DNA of 64,000 nucleotides from contig JBJLFR010000032.1 of NCBI GenBank assembly GCA_045565285.1, forward strand, positions 1-64,000, read 5' to 3'. This stretch comes from CACIIZ01 sp045565285. GTDB lineage: Bacteria > Pseudomonadota > Alphaproteobacteria > Rhodobacterales > Rhodobacteraceae. Numbering within the stretch: position 1 is the stretch's first letter; every line of letters starts with the position of its first letter. Shown piece after piece: positions 34,457 to 43,602 of the stretch. The notes below the pieces were generated by a model. That model was not told the origin of the DNA. It saw only the letters and a program-made list of their open reading frames with translations, and did not search any database. Made by a program: the position numbers and the translations under genes.

Positions 34457-34933
34457 ATGGAAAAAATGGAAAATTTAATAGCAGTTTCTGAAGTTGAAAA
34501 AAATTTGTTGAAATTCTTAAACCCTATTTTTTTGGATAGTGAGTTTGAAATAATAAGAGTTAAAGTTTATGGAACTGAAAATATAATAGTGCAAATTATG
34601 ATTGACCACATAATAAAAATAATTGATATCGATGATTGTGCTAAATACTCTCGTTTAATTTCTGATGTGTTGGATAAAGAAAATTTGATATCACAAAATT
34701 TTAATTTAGAAGTGTCATCACCTGGAATAAACAGACCTTTAACTAGGTTAAAGGACTTTCACAATTGGAAAGGAAATAAAGTTAGAATTACAGAGAAAAG
34801 CTTTGAGGATAAAAAAATAAATCACAAGGGTGTTTTAACTGAAATTACAGAAAATAGTATACTTTTAGACCAAAAGGATAATTTGGTTTCTATAAAATTA
34901 GAAAAAATTAGTGATGCTAAATTATTAGTTTAA
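34457..34933 (+). CDS. rimP: Ribosome maturation factor RimP
   Basis: About 158 residues. The open frame reaches back to a GTG at 34409, but that lies in the terminator hairpins, so I place the start at one of the clustered ATGs (34451, 34457 or 34466) and choose 34457 by family length. Conserved parts are LNPIFLDSEFEIIRVKVYGTENIIVQIMID near the start, DIDDCAKYSRLISDVLD, and the signature FNLEVSSPGINRPLTRLKDF. RimP assists 30S subunit maturation. It starts the standard operon rimP-nusA-ylxR-infB, and nusA follows after 18 bp. Confidence 0.93.
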   Translation: MEKMENLIAVSEVEKNLLKFLNPIFLDSEFEIIRVKVYGTENIIVQIMIDHIIKIIDIDDCAKYSRLISDVLDKENLISQNFNLEVSSPGINRPLTRLKDFHNWKGNKVRITEKSFEDKKINHKGVLTEITENSILLDQKDNLVSIKLEKISDAKLLV

Positions 34934-34951
34934 ATTATTATAGGTTTTAAT

Positions 34952-36535
34952 ATGTCAGAATTTAATATAAATAAAAGTGAACTTCTTCAAATAGCTGATG
35001 CAGTAGCTAGAGAAAAATTAATTGAACCTCAACTTGTTGTTGAAGCTATGGAAGAAAGTTTGGCAAAAGCAGCAAAATCAAAATATGGTTCAGAATATGA
35101 CATTCAAGCTAATATAGACCCTAAAACTGGGGAATTATCTATGAATAGGTGTAGAACTGTTGTTGATAATATTGAAAATCACTTTGTTGAAATTCTTCTC
35201 CAAGACGCTACAAATATTAAACCTGGTATACAAATTGGAGAAGTGATTTTAGATCCTTTGCCACCATTGGATTTTGGAAGAATAGCAGCGCAGTCTGCAA
35301 AACAAACTATAGTTCAAAAAGTTCGTGAAGCTGAAAGATCGAGGCAATACGAGGAGTTTAAAGATAGAATTGGCCAAATAATTAATGGACAAGTAAAAAG
35401 AATTGAATATGGCAATGTAATAGTAGATGTGGGAAGAGGTGAAGCTGTTTTAAGGAGAGACCAATTAATCAATAGGGAAACATTCAGAAATGGTGATAGG
35501 GTAAGAGCGTATATTAAAGATGTGAAATCAGAGGTCAGAGGCCCCCAAATATTCTTATCAAGAACAGCTCCAGAATTTCTAGCTGAATTATTCAAAATGG
35601 AAGTTCCCGAAATTTATGATGGTATAATTGAAATTAAAACAGTTGCTAGAGACCCTGGTAGTAGGGCAAAAATTGGTGTTTTAACAACAGATAATTCTAT
35701 TGATCCAGTTGGAGCTTGTGTTGGAATGAGAGGTTCAAGAGTACAAGCTGTTGTTAATGAATTACAAGGTGAAAAAATTGATATAATCCCTTGGAATGAT
35801 GATGCACCAACTTTTTTAGTTAATGCTTTACAGCCAGCAGAAGTTTCAAAAGTTGTATTAGATGAAGATTCAAAAAGAATTGAAGTTGTTGTTCCCGACG
35901 ATCAACTTTCTCTTGCAATAGGAAGAAGAGGCCAAAATGTAAGATTAGCAAGTCAACTTACAGAATTTGATATTGATATTATGACTGAAGCAGAAGAATC
36001 AGATAGAAGGCAAGCAGAATTTTCTGAAAGATCTAAATTGTTCATGGATAATCTAAATGTAGATGAAATGGTTGCACAATTATTGGTATCTGAAGGTTTT
36101 TCAACTTTAGAAGAAGTTGCTTATGTTGAGAAAAGTGAAATAGAGAGTATTGAAGGTTTTGATGAATCTACAACCGAAGAGTTACAAGCAAGAGCCCATG
36201 AATGCATAGAAGAAATAAACAATAAAGCAATTAAAAAAGCTAAAGAATTAGGAGTAGATAATTCTCTTATTGATTTTGAGGGTCTTAATCCAGAAATGAT
36301 AAAAGTGTTAGCTGAGGATGGAATTAAAAACCTTGAAGAATTTGCAAAATGTGCGGATTGGGAAATAGCAGGGGGATATACTTTAGTAGATGGTAAAAGA
36401 GTAAAAGACGAAGGTCTCCTTGAGAAATTTGATATTGGTATTAGAGAAGCAAGAAATCTTATTATGAAAGCAAGACTAGAAATGGGATGGATTAATAATG
36501 AAGACTATGAGAAAGAAATCTCAGATCAAGAATAG
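34952..36535 (+). CDS. nusA: Transcription termination/antitermination factor NusA
   Basis: A 527-residue NusA with the full domain set: N-terminal RNA polymerase-binding domain (about 1-130), S1 domain (GQIINGQVKRIEYGNVIVDVGRGEAVLRRDQLI), KH1 (TVARDPGSRAKIGVLT ... DPVGACVGMRGSRVQAVVNELQGEKIDII), KH2 (VVVPDDQLSLAIGRRGQNVRLASQLT) and a C-terminal acidic part with helix-hairpin-helix-like repeats (LLVSEGFSTLEEVAYV and MIKVLAEDGIKNLEEFAK). It controls pausing, termination and antitermination of RNA polymerase. The C-terminal repeats are usual in proteobacteria. Confidence 0.96.
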   Translation: MSEFNINKSELLQIADAVAREKLIEPQLVVEAMEESLAKAAKSKYGSEYDIQANIDPKTGELSMNRCRTVVDNIENHFVEILLQDATNIKPGIQIGEVILDPLPPLDFGRIAAQSAKQTIVQKVREAERSRQYEEFKDRIGQIINGQVKRIEYGNVIVDVGRGEAVLRRDQLINRETFRNGDRVRAYIKDVKSEVRGPQIFLSRTAPEFLAELFKMEVPEIYDGIIEIKTVARDPGSRAKIGVLTTDNSIDPVGACVGMRGSRVQAVVNELQGEKIDIIPWNDDAPTFLVNALQPAEVSKVVLDEDSKRIEVVVPDDQLSLAIGRRGQNVRLASQLTEFDIDIMTEAEESDRRQAEFSERSKLFMDNLNVDEMVAQLLVSEGFSTLEEVAYVEKSEIESIEGFDESTTEELQARAHECIEEINNKAIKKAKELGVDNSLIDFEGLNPEMIKVLAEDGIKNLEEFAKCADWEIAGGYTLVDGKRVKDEGLLEKFDIGIREARNLIMKARLEMGWINNEDYEKEISDQE

Positions 36536-36580
36536 AGAGATTTTTATATATAAAGCTATATTCAAAGAATTATAATATAA

Positions 36581-37141
36581 ATGGCAAAGTTAAATACTGA
36601 AGATTTTTTTTCTACTATAAATAAAGGTTACTCTGATAATCAAATGATTAGATTCATAATTTCGGAAAAAAATTATTTAATTCCTGATTTATATCATACT
36701 TTCCAAGGAAAAGAATTTTTTGTTAAATCAACAAAAGAAGAACTAAAAAAATTTTCCGAAAGATTTAATGAAAAATACACAAAATTGTTTAACAAAAATA
36801 ATATTGTTGAATTAATTGAAAATATACTTCTTAAACACATTATAGGCATTATCAGCTTGGCCAGAAAAGCAAAAAAAGTTATAATAGGGATAGATGAAAT
36901 TAAGATTAAATTAAAAATAAATAGGATTTATCTATTATTACAAGCAAAAGATTTCTCACTAAAAAGAGAGAACCAAATTATACTTCCAGTTTATCAAAAA
37001 AATAGAATAAATTGTCTTACTAAAAAAGAACTTGGCATAGCTTTTGGTAAAAAAAATATTGCAAATATTGGTTTTTTAAAAAGTTCTTTTATTAATCCTT
37101 TAATTTCTGATACTCATCTATTACAAAGCTTAAGAAATTAG
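36581..37141 (+). CDS. YlxR (DUF448) / L7Ae-like RNA-binding fusion protein
   Basis: A 186-residue protein between nusA and infB, the classic position of the YlxR-type RNA-binding protein. The N-terminal DUF448 part is eroded but keeps MIRFIISEKNYLIPDLYHTFQGKEFFV, corresponding to the usual RFV...PDL..KLPGRG.WV; the CxxC-like nucleic-acid motif is missing. The second part, IIGIISLARKAKKVIIGIDEIKIKLKINRIYLLLQAKDFS, fits an L7Ae/L30e-like fold, a fusion common in Alphaproteobacteria. It probably binds RNA or ribosomes; exact function is unknown. The degree of erosion suggests relaxed constraint. Confidence 0.78.
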   Translation: MAKLNTEDFFSTINKGYSDNQMIRFIISEKNYLIPDLYHTFQGKEFFVKSTKEELKKFSERFNEKYTKLFNKNNIVELIENILLKHIIGIISLARKAKKVIIGIDEIKIKLKINRIYLLLQAKDFSLKRENQIILPVYQKNRINCLTKKELGIAFGKKNIANIGFLKSSFINPLISDTHLLQSLRN

Positions 37142-37162
37142 TTTAAAAGGGTCTACTATATA

Positions 37163-39619
37163 ATGAATGAAAATGACAAAAAAAAATCTAATTCCAAAAC
37201 GCTGAGTCTGCGTGGTGGTGGTGGAAGTTCTGTTAGAATGAACCTTTCTCATGGTAGATCTAAATCTGTTTTAATTGAAACAAAAAGAAAAAAAATTATC
37301 CTCCCTAATAAAAATAGCCTATCACAAACCCCAAAAACAAATTATTCTGGAACGTTAGACAGCAATAATAAAAGCAATGAAAAAATATTTTCAGACGAAC
37401 AAATAGATAGAAGAAAAAAAGCTATAGAGGCAGCTCGGGAAAGAGAGATCCAGGTAAAAAAAGAACAAGAAAAGCTTCAAAATGAAAAAAATCTAGAAAA
37501 TGAAAGTAAAAATAATGAAATCATAAAACAATCTGATGAAGTTGTTGAAGATATAAGAGAAGTAAAAAAAGTTTCTGTAGAAAATGCTCCCAAAAATAAG
37601 AACAAACCAGATGCTAAATTTGAGGGTAAAACCGAGGATAATTCTCCCAACAAGAAGTTTAAAAAAGATGAAGAGCTTAAGGAAGTAAAGCCAACCAAAG
37701 TTTATACTGAAAGAAGGAGATCTGGTAAACTTACAATTAATCAAGCTCTTTCTGATCAAGGTGGAAGACAACGATCTATAGCTTCCTTAAGAAGAAGACA
37801 AGAAAAAGTAAAGCGTAGACAAATTTCAGAAAATGTTGAGAGGGAGAAAATTACTAGAGAAGTTCAAGTCCCTGACTCAATCACTGTTCAAGAAATAGCG
37901 AATAGAATGGCAGAAAGATCAGCATCTGTAGTAAAAACTCTTATGACAAATGGAATAATGGCTACACAAAATCAAACTATTGATGCAGATACAGCAATAT
38001 TAATTGTTGAGGAGTTTGGACATACTCCCATTAGAATATCTGCTTCAGATGTTGAAGATGCTATTTTAAAATATGATGATAGTGATGATGCAAAAAGTTT
38101 AAAAGAAAGAGCACCTATTATTACTGTAATGGGGCATGTCGATCATGGAAAAACTTCATTACTAGACGCTATAAGAAAAACAAATACAACTAATAACGAA
38201 GCTGGTGGTATTACTCAACATATAGGAGCTTATCAAGTAAAGAGCGAAGGGGGATCAAAACTAACATTTCTAGATACCCCAGGACATGCAGCTTTTACAT
38301 CCATGAGATCCAGGGGTGCACAAGTAACTGATATAATTATACTAGTAGTAGCAGCAGACGATGGAGTTATGCCACAAACAATTGAAGCAATTAACCATGC
38401 TAAGGCAGCAAAAGTACCAATAATTGTTGCTATTAATAAATGTGATAAAGAAAATTCAGATCCTAATAGAGTAAGAACAGAATTACTTAAATATGAAGTT
38501 ATTGTTGAATCAATGTCAGGTGAGGTATTAGATGTTGAAGTTTCCGCCTCAACCGGAAAAGGAATAGATATTTTAATTGAAAATATTGTATTACAATCAG
38601 AAATATTAGAGCTTAAATCAAATCCTAACCGATCAGCAGAAGGTACCGTAATTGAGGCAAAATTAGATGTTGGTAGGGGACCAGTGGCTACTGTTTTGGT
38701 TCAAAAAGGAACCCTAAAAAAAGGTGATATTATTGTTGCTGGTGACCAATGGGGTAAAGTAAGAGCGCTAATTGATAGTAATAACCTTAAAGTTGAACTT
38801 GCAGGACCTTCTGTACCTGTAGAGGTTTTGGGGTTAAATGGAACACCTGAAGCTGGAGATCTATTAAATGTAGTTTCATCAGAAACGAAAGCTAGAGAGA
38901 TTGCAGATTATAGAAAACAAGTTGTTAAAGATAAAAAAGATGCTTTAGGAAAAGGAAAAACATTAGATCAGATGATTGCTAAAGCACAAGCTGATAAAGA
39001 TATTTCAGAACTTCCACTTCTAGTTAAAGCAGATGTTCAAGGATCTGCAGAAGCTATAGTTCAGGCTTTAGAAAAAATAAGTACAGAAGAAGTTAGAGTT
39101 TTAATATTGCATTCAGGTGTAGGAGCAATAACAGAAAGTGATGTAATTCTTGCAGAAGCATCTAATGCATCAATTATAGGTTTTAATGTAAGAGCTAATG
39201 CTTCTGCAAGAGATTGTGCTAATCAAAAAGAAGTTGAGCTAAGATATTATTCTATTATTTACGATTTAGTCGATGATATTAAAAAAGCAGCTTCTGGTTT
39301 ATTAAAACCTGAGATTAAGGAGACTCTTCTTGGTTACGCTCAAATTTTAGAAGTCTTTAAGGTAAGCAATGCTGGTAAAGTCGCAGGTTGTCTCATTACA
39401 GAAGGAATTGCTCAAAGATCAGCCAAGGTTAGACTACTTAGAGATAATGTGGTGATTCATGAAGGAAATTTAAAAACTTTAAAAAGATTCAAAGATGAAG
39501 TGGAAAATGTTCAATCTGGACAAGAATGTGGTATGGCTTTTTCTGAGTATGAAGATATTAGAGCAAAAGATGTTATTGAAATATTTAAAGTTGAAAATAT
39601 TGCAAGGACAATTAATTAA
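37163..39619 (+). CDS. infB: Translation initiation factor IF-2
   Basis: An 818-residue IF-2. A lysine- and glutamate-rich, low-complexity N-terminal region (about 1-220) starts with LSLRGGGGSSVRM, typical of alphaproteobacterial IF-2. It is followed by the IF2_N domain (ITREVQVPDSITVQEIANRM) and the GTPase domain with G1 GHVDHGKTSLLD (near 324), G2 AGGITQHIGAY, G3 DTPGHAAF and G4 NKCDKE. Domains II-IV follow, ending in SGQECGMAFSEYEDIRAKDVIEIF. It places initiator tRNA on the 30S subunit. Unusually, hslV follows after 1 bp instead of rbfA and truB. Confidence 0.97.
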   Translation: MNENDKKKSNSKTLSLRGGGGSSVRMNLSHGRSKSVLIETKRKKIILPNKNSLSQTPKTNYSGTLDSNNKSNEKIFSDEQIDRRKKAIEAAREREIQVKKEQEKLQNEKNLENESKNNEIIKQSDEVVEDIREVKKVSVENAPKNKNKPDAKFEGKTEDNSPNKKFKKDEELKEVKPTKVYTERRRSGKLTINQALSDQGGRQRSIASLRRRQEKVKRRQISENVEREKITREVQVPDSITVQEIANRMAERSASVVKTLMTNGIMATQNQTIDADTAILIVEEFGHTPIRISASDVEDAILKYDDSDDAKSLKERAPIITVMGHVDHGKTSLLDAIRKTNTTNNEAGGITQHIGAYQVKSEGGSKLTFLDTPGHAAFTSMRSRGAQVTDIIILVVAADDGVMPQTIEAINHAKAAKVPIIVAINKCDKENSDPNRVRTELLKYEVIVESMSGEVLDVEVSASTGKGIDILIENIVLQSEILELKSNPNRSAEGTVIEAKLDVGRGPVATVLVQKGTLKKGDIIVAGDQWGKVRALIDSNNLKVELAGPSVPVEVLGLNGTPEAGDLLNVVSSETKAREIADYRKQVVKDKKDALGKGKTLDQMIAKAQADKDISELPLLVKADVQGSAEAIVQALEKISTEEVRVLILHSGVGAITESDVILAEASNASIIGFNVRANASARDCANQKEVELRYYSIIYDLVDDIKKAASGLLKPEIKETLLGYAQILEVFKVSNAGKVAGCLITEGIAQRSAKVRLLRDNVVIHEGNLKTLKRFKDEVENVQSGQECGMAFSEYEDIRAKDVIEIFKVENIARTIN

Positions 39620-39620
39620 A

Positions 39621-40181
39621 ATGCAACCTGAAAATAAAAATTGGCATGGTACTACTATTATCGGGGTATTGAAAGATGGTATAGTTTCAATTGCAGGTGA
39701 TGGTCAAGTTACTCTAGGACAAACAGTAATTAAAGGAACTGCAAAAAAAGTTCAAAAATTAAATCCTGGTGGTCTAGAGATTATTGTTGGTTTTGCTGGA
39801 TCAACAGCTGATGCATTTTCATTATTAGAAAGGTTGGAGAGAAAATTAGAAACATTTCCAGGTAATTTGTCTAGATCAGCAATTGAATTAGCTAAGGATT
39901 GGCGTACGGATAAATATTTAAGAAATCTGGAAGCAATGTTAGTGGTAACTGACGGTAAAGATTTATTTATAATATCTGGTTCAGGTGATGTGTTAGAACC
40001 TGAGGGAAATATTGCAGCAGTTGGATCAGGAGGAAATTATGCTTTAGCAGCAGCTAAAGCTATATATGAAAAAGAATCTTCTCCTGAAGAGATCTGTAAA
40101 AAAGCATTAAAGATAGCTGCTGAAATTTGTGTTTATACTAATGATAATATCGTTATAGAAACAATTAAGAAAAAAAAATGA
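39621..40181 (+). CDS. hslV: ATP-dependent protease peptidase subunit HslV
   Basis: A 186-residue peptidase from the ATG at 39621; the open frame extends into infB but that part shows no similarity. The N-terminus MQPENKNWHGTTIIGVL carries the short propeptide removed to expose the catalytic threonine in HGTT. GDGQVTLGQTVIKGTAKKVQKL and GFAGSTADAFSLLERLE follow, and AAVGSGGNYALAAAKAI is the conserved C-terminal block. Twelve subunits form the HslV core that works with the HslU unfoldase. It lies between infB and hslU; its stop overlaps the hslU start by 4 bp. Confidence 0.96.
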   Translation: MQPENKNWHGTTIIGVLKDGIVSIAGDGQVTLGQTVIKGTAKKVQKLNPGGLEIIVGFAGSTADAFSLLERLERKLETFPGNLSRSAIELAKDWRTDKYLRNLEAMLVVTDGKDLFIISGSGDVLEPEGNIAAVGSGGNYALAAAKAIYEKESSPEEICKKALKIAAEICVYTNDNIVIETIKKKK

Positions 40182-41485
40182 CAGAATTAACTCCAAGAGA
40201 AATAGTATCAGAACTTGATAAATTTATTATTGGTCAAAATTCAGCTAAAAAAGCGGTTGCCATTGCATTAAGAAGTAGGTGGAGGCGCAAGAAAGTAGAT
40301 AGTCCTCTAAAAGAAGAAATATTTCCAAAAAATATTCTTATGATTGGCCCAACTGGTGTTGGAAAGACTGAAATTTCACGTCGTCTTTCAAAGCTTGCAG
40401 GAGCTCCTTTTCTTAAAGTTGAAGCAACAAAATTTACTGAGGTTGGATATGTAGGAAGAGATGTAGATCAAATTGTAAGAGATCTTATTGATAGTTCTAT
40501 AGTAATGACAAAAGAAATAATGAGAAAAAATGTTGAGACAAAAGCTCATGCAGAAGCTGAAAAACGTGTGTTAAAATCTTTAACAGGTGAAAATGCCAGA
40601 CCTCAAACTATTGAAATGTTTAAAAAAAAATTAAGAGATGGTTTGTTGGATGAAAAAGAAATAGAAATTGATGTTGAAGATTCTAATAGCTCTATGCCTT
40701 TATTTGAGGTACCAGGTCAACCTGGAACGAATATAGGAATGATGAATCTTAACGATATATTTGGTAAAGCTCTTGGAAAAAAAACAAAAAAATTAAAAAT
40801 TAAAATATCTGAAAGTTATAGAATATTAATAAAAGAAGAAGCTGATAAGTTATTAGATGAAGAAAAAATCATAAGAGAAGCAATTTCTTCTGTAGAGGAA
40901 AATGGGATTATATTTCTAGATGAGATTGATAAAATTTGTGCAAGAGCAGATACTAAATCAGCAGATGTTAGCCGTGAAGGTGTACAAAGGGATTTACTTC
41001 CTTTAATAGAGGGTACAACTGTTTCTACTAAATATGGTCCTATAAAAACAGACCATATATTATTTATAGCTTCGGGAGCTTTTCACGTAGTAAAACCAAG
41101 TGATTTACTACCAGAATTGCAAGGTAGGCTCCCAGTTAGAGTAGAGTTACAGGCTTTAAGTGAAAAAGATTTCATCAATATTTTAACTGAAACTGAAAAC
41201 TCTTTAACAAAGCAATATTCAGCATTAATGCAAACAGAGGGAATTATTTTAAGTTTTGAAGATAGTGGAATCAGAGCTCTTGCAAAAATTGCAGCAGAAA
41301 TAAATGCATCTATTGAAAATATTGGTGCTAGACGACTCTACACTATTCTTGAAAAAGTATTTGAGAACTTGAGTTATTCAGCACCAGATCAAAAAGAAAA
41401 AGAAATAATTATCGACAAAAAATTTGTGAACAACAATTTGGACAAATTTGTTAAATCAACTGACATAAGCCGGTACGTTTTATAA
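40178..41485 (+). CDS. hslU: ATP-dependent protease ATPase subunit HslU
   Basis: A 435-residue AAA+ unfoldase. The sequence opens with LTPREIVSELDKFIIGQNSAKKAVAIALRSRWRRKKV, then Walker A GPTGVGKTE (57-65), the pore motif region TEVGYVGRDVDQIVRDL, the family-specific I domain (about 110-240), Walker B IIFLDEIDKIC, sensor sequence LFIASGAFHVVKPSDLLPELQGRLPVRVEL and the C-terminal DISRYVL tail that docks into HslV. All parts are intact. Its end overlaps the convergent Smr gene by 6 bp. Confidence 0.97.
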   Translation: MTELTPREIVSELDKFIIGQNSAKKAVAIALRSRWRRKKVDSPLKEEIFPKNILMIGPTGVGKTEISRRLSKLAGAPFLKVEATKFTEVGYVGRDVDQIVRDLIDSSIVMTKEIMRKNVETKAHAEAEKRVLKSLTGENARPQTIEMFKKKLRDGLLDEKEIEIDVEDSNSSMPLFEVPGQPGTNIGMMNLNDIFGKALGKKTKKLKIKISESYRILIKEEADKLLDEEKIIREAISSVEENGIIFLDEIDKICARADTKSADVSREGVQRDLLPLIEGTTVSTKYGPIKTDHILFIASGAFHVVKPSDLLPELQGRLPVRVELQALSEKDFINILTETENSLTKQYSALMQTEGIILSFEDSGIRALAKIAAEINASIENIGARRLYTILEKVFENLSYSAPDQKEKEIIIDKKFVNNNLDKFVKSTDISRYVL

Positions 41486-42076
41486 ATTTTTATTATTTTT
41501 AAGATATACATAAAAAGCACCATCGCCTCCATGATTAATATGTGACGGAATAATACCTAATATATTTGGCCTCATATGTGAATCATATAACCACGCTTTT
41601 AAAGATTTTCTTAAAACACCATTATTTTTATTTTTTTCATTTAAATCGTTTTTTTTATTTTTTCCTTTTCCAGTAATAATGAGGATCAACCTCAAGCCAA
41701 GTAAGAAATTTTTTGTTGTGAATTCTATAGATTTAATTTTTGCTTCTGTTGAACTATAACCGTGTAAATCGATTATAATCTCCGGTTTTATTTTTCCCTT
41801 TTTTAAAAGAATTAATTTTTTTTTATCAATTCTATTATCATCTATTTTAGTTCCTTTTAAAACAAATTTTTCCTCAGTAATAATTTTAGACGTTGGTTTT
41901 TGCTTTAAATTATTATGTTCAGTTGATTTTACTTTGTTAATGATTTGTTTTTTTGCTTGTAAGTCTGTGCTCTTAAATGATTTATTATTAAATTTAAGAT
42001 CCACAGTATTTTTTAGTTTATCCCAACTTTCTATATCAGCATCTGATAATTTTTTTTCGCTTTTTGTAAATAACAT
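41480..42076 (-). CDS. Smr domain protein
   Basis: A 198-residue protein with a lysine-rich N-terminal half and a C-terminal Smr (small MutS-related) domain: EIIIDLHGYSSTEAKIKSIEFTTKNFLLGLRLILIITGKGKNKK, then IIPSHINHGGDGAFYVYLK. The LDLHG-type and GKG motifs mark Smr domains that bind or nick nucleic acids; recent work on relatives links them to ribosome-associated mRNA cleavage. The position beside Tim44 and dnaQ on the left of the origin is usual in Alphaproteobacteria. Actual nuclease activity is not predictable. Confidence 0.85.
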   Translation of the reverse strand: MLFTKSEKKLSDADIESWDKLKNTVDLKFNNKSFKSTDLQAKKQIINKVKSTEHNNLKQKPTSKIITEEKFVLKGTKIDDNRIDKKKLILLKKGKIKPEIIIDLHGYSSTEAKIKSIEFTTKNFLLGLRLILIITGKGKNKKNDLNEKNKNNGVLRKSLKAWLYDSHMRPNILGIIPSHINHGGDGAFYVYLKNNKNL

Positions 42077-42095
42077 ATTATTTCCAAAATTTTTC

Positions 42096-42767
42096 TTATT
42101 CAGTTTTAACTAAATACCAGTTTGGAACATCTGAATTCATTTTCCTCGCAAATGTCCAAACATCTTTTTGTTTCTTTATATTATCTGATCCGCCCTCAAT
42201 TAATTTATCATTTTTGTCCTTAATACTATAAGCAATATCACATCGAAAAATCATTGTAATATTAGCTTCCAAATTTTTCTTATTTAGTTTTACCTCTTTT
42301 ATTCTAATATCACGTACACCTCCAAATGTGGCTTCAACTTTTAGGCCTTTTTTATTCCTATCATCTATCACATCCTTAAATGTCAAATAAACTTGATTAG
42401 ATGACATTTTCTTTATTTTATTTAAATCGCCATTTTCAAAAGCCATTAATATTTCTTCATATGCAAGCTTTGCACCTGATACAAAATGTGAAACTATCCA
42501 ACCTTCTTCAATTTTTTTCATCTCTGTCAAAACTTTAAAATCTTGAGAGTTTTCTTCAACATAATCAGCAATGTCTTCATCCATCAAATTTGGTTTTAAA
42601 TCAATTATGTCCTCATTTTTTTTGCTTTTTCTATTTATGTTTGAAGTATTATCATCTTTATTACTGTTATCTTTTGCTTTTTCAAAACCTTGTCTTGAAC
42701 CTAAAACAGATTTTAATCTCCAAAACAAAAAAAATGCTACTGCTGCTAAAACTATTATTTGAATCAT
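42096..42767 (-). CDS. Tim44-like domain protein (TimA)
   Basis: About 223 residues from the ATG at 42767. An upstream ATG at 42833 would add 22 residues before the membrane segment and is unlike relatives, which begin right at IQIIVLAAVAFFLFWRLKSVLGSRQGFEK. One N-terminal membrane helix is followed by an Asn/Asp/Lys-rich linker and then the Tim44 domain: FVSGAKLAYEEILMAFENGDLNKIKKMSSNQVYLTFKDVI, VRDIRIKEVKLN and DVWTFARKMNSDVPNWYLVKTE. The mitochondrial counterpart recruits import motors to the inner membrane; the bacterial role is unknown. It is in a minus-strand run with dnaQ, coaE and aroE. Confidence 0.88.
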   Translation of the reverse strand: MIQIIVLAAVAFFLFWRLKSVLGSRQGFEKAKDNSNKDDNTSNINRKSKKNEDIIDLKPNLMDEDIADYVEENSQDFKVLTEMKKIEEGWIVSHFVSGAKLAYEEILMAFENGDLNKIKKMSSNQVYLTFKDVIDDRNKKGLKVEATFGGVRDIRIKEVKLNKKNLEANITMIFRCDIAYSIKDKNDKLIEGGSDNIKKQKDVWTFARKMNSDVPNWYLVKTE

Positions 42768-42864
42768 TAGTTTATGCCTTTCGAAGAAGTGAATTGGTAT
42801 GATTTGATTTAAATACTTTTTTTTTAAGATCAATCCTAAATTAATAAATAAACTTTTTAAAATA

Positions 42865-43602
42865 CTATTCTATTGGTTTCTTATTTATTTTAGATATCAT
42901 TTTTCTGTGGGAAAATTTCCAAATATCTTCACAATTAATCTTTTTGATAAATTCTATATGAGTCTCTAAAATTTTTTCATCAATTATAGATTCTAACTTT
43001 TTTTTTCTTAAGAAATTTTGTTTTTTTTGTTCTAGTTTCTTTGTTAATTTATTTATATTTTTTTTATTAAGATTTAAGTTGGGCTGTTTTCCACCAATCA
43101 TTTCTAGGTAAACTTCACTTAATAAGTAACAATCAATTAAAGCTCCATGTCCTTTTTCACTTCTTTCACTTTTATCTATATTAAATCTCTTACATAAAGA
43201 ATCTAATGAAACTGATGAGCCAGGATATTTTGATCTTGCAATAGCAAGTGTATCAGTTATTTTGTTTTGTAGATTGTTGATTCTATTGAGACTAAGTTCA
43301 TAATTTAAAAATTTCAAATCAAAATCTGCATTATGTATTATGATACTATCATCCTTAATGAAATTTAAAAATTCCTGAACTATCTCTTTAAAAACAGGCT
43401 TGTCCCTTACCATATCATAAGTAATATTATGTATTTTTTGAGCAGCTTCTGGTATCTCTCTTTCTGGATTTATATAATGATGAAATTTGTTTTCTGTTTT
43501 GACATGATCAATTAGTTCTATTGCTGCTAACTCAACTATTTTATGCCCATCTAATGGATTTAATCCTGTGGTTTCAGTATCTAAAACAATTTCTCTAATC
43601 AT
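42865..43602 (-). CDS. dnaQ: DNA polymerase III epsilon subunit (3'-5' proofreading exonuclease)
   Basis: A 245-residue DEDDh exonuclease. Motif I is LDTETTGLNPLDGHKIVELAAIEL (Asp8, Glu10), motif II IIHNADFDLKFLNYEL and motif III HGALIDCYLLSEVYLEMIGG, with FNIDKSERSEKGHGALID before it. It proofreads during replication as part of the polymerase III core. The C-terminal Lys/Asn-rich tail could bind the polymerase. The gene overlaps coaE by 8 bp and lies on the left arm of the origin region, the usual alphaproteobacterial location; the secB gene often found after dnaQ is missing here. Confidence 0.94.
   Translation of the reverse strand: MIREIVLDTETTGLNPLDGHKIVELAAIELIDHVKTENKFHHYINPEREIPEAAQKIHNITYDMVRDKPVFKEIVQEFLNFIKDDSIIIHNADFDLKFLNYELSLNRINNLQNKITDTLAIARSKYPGSSVSLDSLCKRFNIDKSERSEKGHGALIDCYLLSEVYLEMIGGKQPNLNLNKKNINKLTKKLEQKKQNFLRKKKLESIIDEKILETHIEFIKKINCEDIWKFSHRKMISKINKKPIE

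Noticed and set aside
39495..39620. Extension of hslV into infB
   Set aside because: The extra 42 residues are out-of-frame infB sequence. The ATG at 39621 gives the usual short propeptide before the catalytic threonine.
41081..41100. TTTTCACGTAGTAAAA in hslU as a second parS
   Set aside because: It departs from the palindrome at several positions and lacks the symmetric GTGAAA half, so it is not credible as a ParB site.
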